A stretch of 6,233 nt of DNA, taken from UBA9547 sp044349205 (GTDB lineage: Bacteria > Bacteroidota > Bacteroidia > Cytophagales > UBA9547). Under the pieces are notes generated by a model. It saw only the letters and a list, made by a program, of their open reading frames with translations. It was not told the DNA's origin and did not search any database. The stretch spans positions 1-6,233 of the forward strand of contig JBIKRJ010000145.1 in NCBI GenBank assembly GCA_044349205.1, read 5' to 3'. Positions 5,266-6,233 of the stretch are shown here, one piece after another. Positions within the stretch are counted from its first letter, which is position 1, and each line of letters starts with the position of its first letter. The translations under genes were made by a program, and so were the position numbers.

Positions 5266-6233
5266 ATGGATTTGAACATCTTTTTTCAAAATGCCAAAAG
5301 GGCTTCACGCGAGTTGAACCTGTTGGAAGATAAAACTGTAAACGCTGTTTTGGTACAACTTGCCGAAGCCACAATTGCCAATACTGTCTACATTTTGGCC
5401 GAAAACCAAAAAGATTTGGCACGCATGGACAAGTCTGATCCAAAGTATGACCGTCTTTTACTCTCCGAAAAACGCCTTCAAGACATTGCCAACGATATTT
5501 TGAATGTGAGCAAACTGCCCTCGCCTTTGGGAAAAACCATAGACGAGCGCACTCGCCCAAATGGATTGCACATTTCGCGCATTTCGGTGCCTTTAGGCGT
5601 GGTAGGTATCATATACGAAGCCCGTCCCAATGTGACATTCGATGTGTTTTCGCTTTGTCTAAAATCGGGAAATGTGTGCCTGCTGAAAGGAGGGAGCGAT
5701 GCCGAATTTTCAAACATCGCCATTGCAAACGTGATACGCCAAGTGCTTAAGAAAAACGGCTTGAACGAGCATTTTGTGACCTTGCTTCCAGCAGACCGAA
5801 GCGCCACTGAAGCACTTTTGAATGCTGTGCAATATGTCGATGTGATAATCCCACGTGGCAGCCAAAACCTGATAAACTATGTGCGCGACCATTCGAAAGT
5901 GCCTGTAATAGAAACTGGAGCGGGTATTGTGCATGTGTATGTGGACGAGTCGGGCGATTTGGAAAAAGCTCAAAACATAGTGAACAATTCCAAAACCCGG
6001 CGAGTGAGCGTGTGCAACGCACTCGACTGCCTTATTATACATGAAAATATATTGAAGGATTTGGCCAAAATTGTTTCGCCTTTGAAAACCGCAAACGTCA
6101 CGTTGTATGCCGACGAAGCCTCTTATCCTTTTTTGGTTGGCAAATATCCCGAAGAGCTTTTGCAACATGCCCAATCGGTACATTTCGGTACCGAATTTTT
6201 GGACTACAAAATGGCTATCAAAACGGTTAAAAA
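5266..6233 (+). CDS. proA: Gamma-glutamyl phosphate reductase, N-terminal 322 residues (cut by window edge)
   Basis: ProA reduces gamma-glutamyl phosphate to glutamate semialdehyde with NADPH in the cytoplasm, the second step of proline synthesis from glutamate. The visible 322 codons read without a frameshift; the family is about 400-420 residues, so the last 80-100 are missing. Markers in order are VPLGVVGIIYEARPNVT (108-124), LLKGGSDAEFSN (139-150) in the nucleotide-binding half, IIPRGSQNLI (194-203), ETGAGIVHVYVD (216-227), and the catalytic cysteine C250 in RRVSVCNALD. FGTEFLDYKMAIKTV (307-321) matches the ProA 'GTEYLDy.lsvk.V' signature near the dimer interface. The ATG at 5266 sits just behind a consensus promoter and gives the usual N-terminus. 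proB is not visible upstream, so if it is linked it must lie beyond the right edge; this is an inference. Confidence 0.97.
   Translation, partial: MDLNIFFQNAKRASRELNLLEDKTVNAVLVQLAEATIANTVYILAENQKDLARMDKSDPKYDRLLLSEKRLQDIANDILNVSKLPSPLGKTIDERTRPNGLHISRISVPLGVVGIIYEARPNVTFDVFSLCLKSGNVCLLKGGSDAEFSNIAIANVIRQVLKKNGLNEHFVTLLPADRSATEALLNAVQYVDVIIPRGSQNLINYVRDHSKVPVIETGAGIVHVYVDESGDLEKAQNIVNNSKTRRVSVCNALDCLIIHENILKDLAKIVSPLKTANVTLYADEASYPFLVGKYPEELLQHAQSVHFGTEFLDYKMAIKTVK

Noticed and set aside
5710..6183. 157-codon open frame on the minus strand opposite proA
   Set aside because: It lies entirely antisense to proA, whose motifs and catalytic cysteine are continuous. The predicted protein is rich in His, Phe, Cys and Tyr with no domain, typical of a shadow frame.

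Overview
The window looks like a chromosomal segment of a Bacteroidota bacterium, most likely of the Cytophagales/Chitinophagales type. The evidence is of three kinds. Two intergenic regions carry the Bacteroidota promoter pattern TTG-N17-23-TAnnTTTG. Most starts lack a recognisable Shine-Dalgarno sequence and are A-rich instead. The proteins (NuoA/B/C, ProA, GATase) have a Bacteroidota flavour. This assignment comes from reading the sequence, not from a database search. No mobile element, phage gene, tRNA, rRNA or CRISPR array is visible.

Layout. Positions 1-1209 (minus strand) hold the front of a respiratory complex I operon in the order nuoA, nuoB, nuoC, with nuoC cut by the left edge. A good candidate promoter lies upstream of nuoA at 1229-1257. 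Positions 1322-3185 (minus strand) hold a compact three-gene unit transcribed toward nuo: a GNAT acetyltransferase, a class I glutamine amidotransferase, and an exported protein with six CxxCxG zinc-finger repeats. The last two overlap by 4 bp (GTGA). Positions 3186-3366 are a divergent intergenic region. Positions 3367-4293 (plus) encode a PPP-type metallophosphoesterase, which converges on a Nudix hydrolase at 4308-4817 (minus). A small 79-residue protein of unknown function follows at 4863-5102 (minus). Positions 5103-5265 are a second divergent intergenic region with inverted repeats and the best promoter match in the window. It leads into proA (plus), which runs off the right edge after 322 codons.

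Function. Most of the content is housekeeping: proton-pumping NADH dehydrogenase, the second committed step of proline synthesis, and generic small-molecule enzymes. The phosphoesterase and the Nudix protein both belong to superfamilies that include dinucleoside-polyphosphate hydrolases, but they converge and are not an operon. The least explained item is the exported zinc-finger protein coupled to the amidotransferase. I found no clear evidence of a new multi-gene system.
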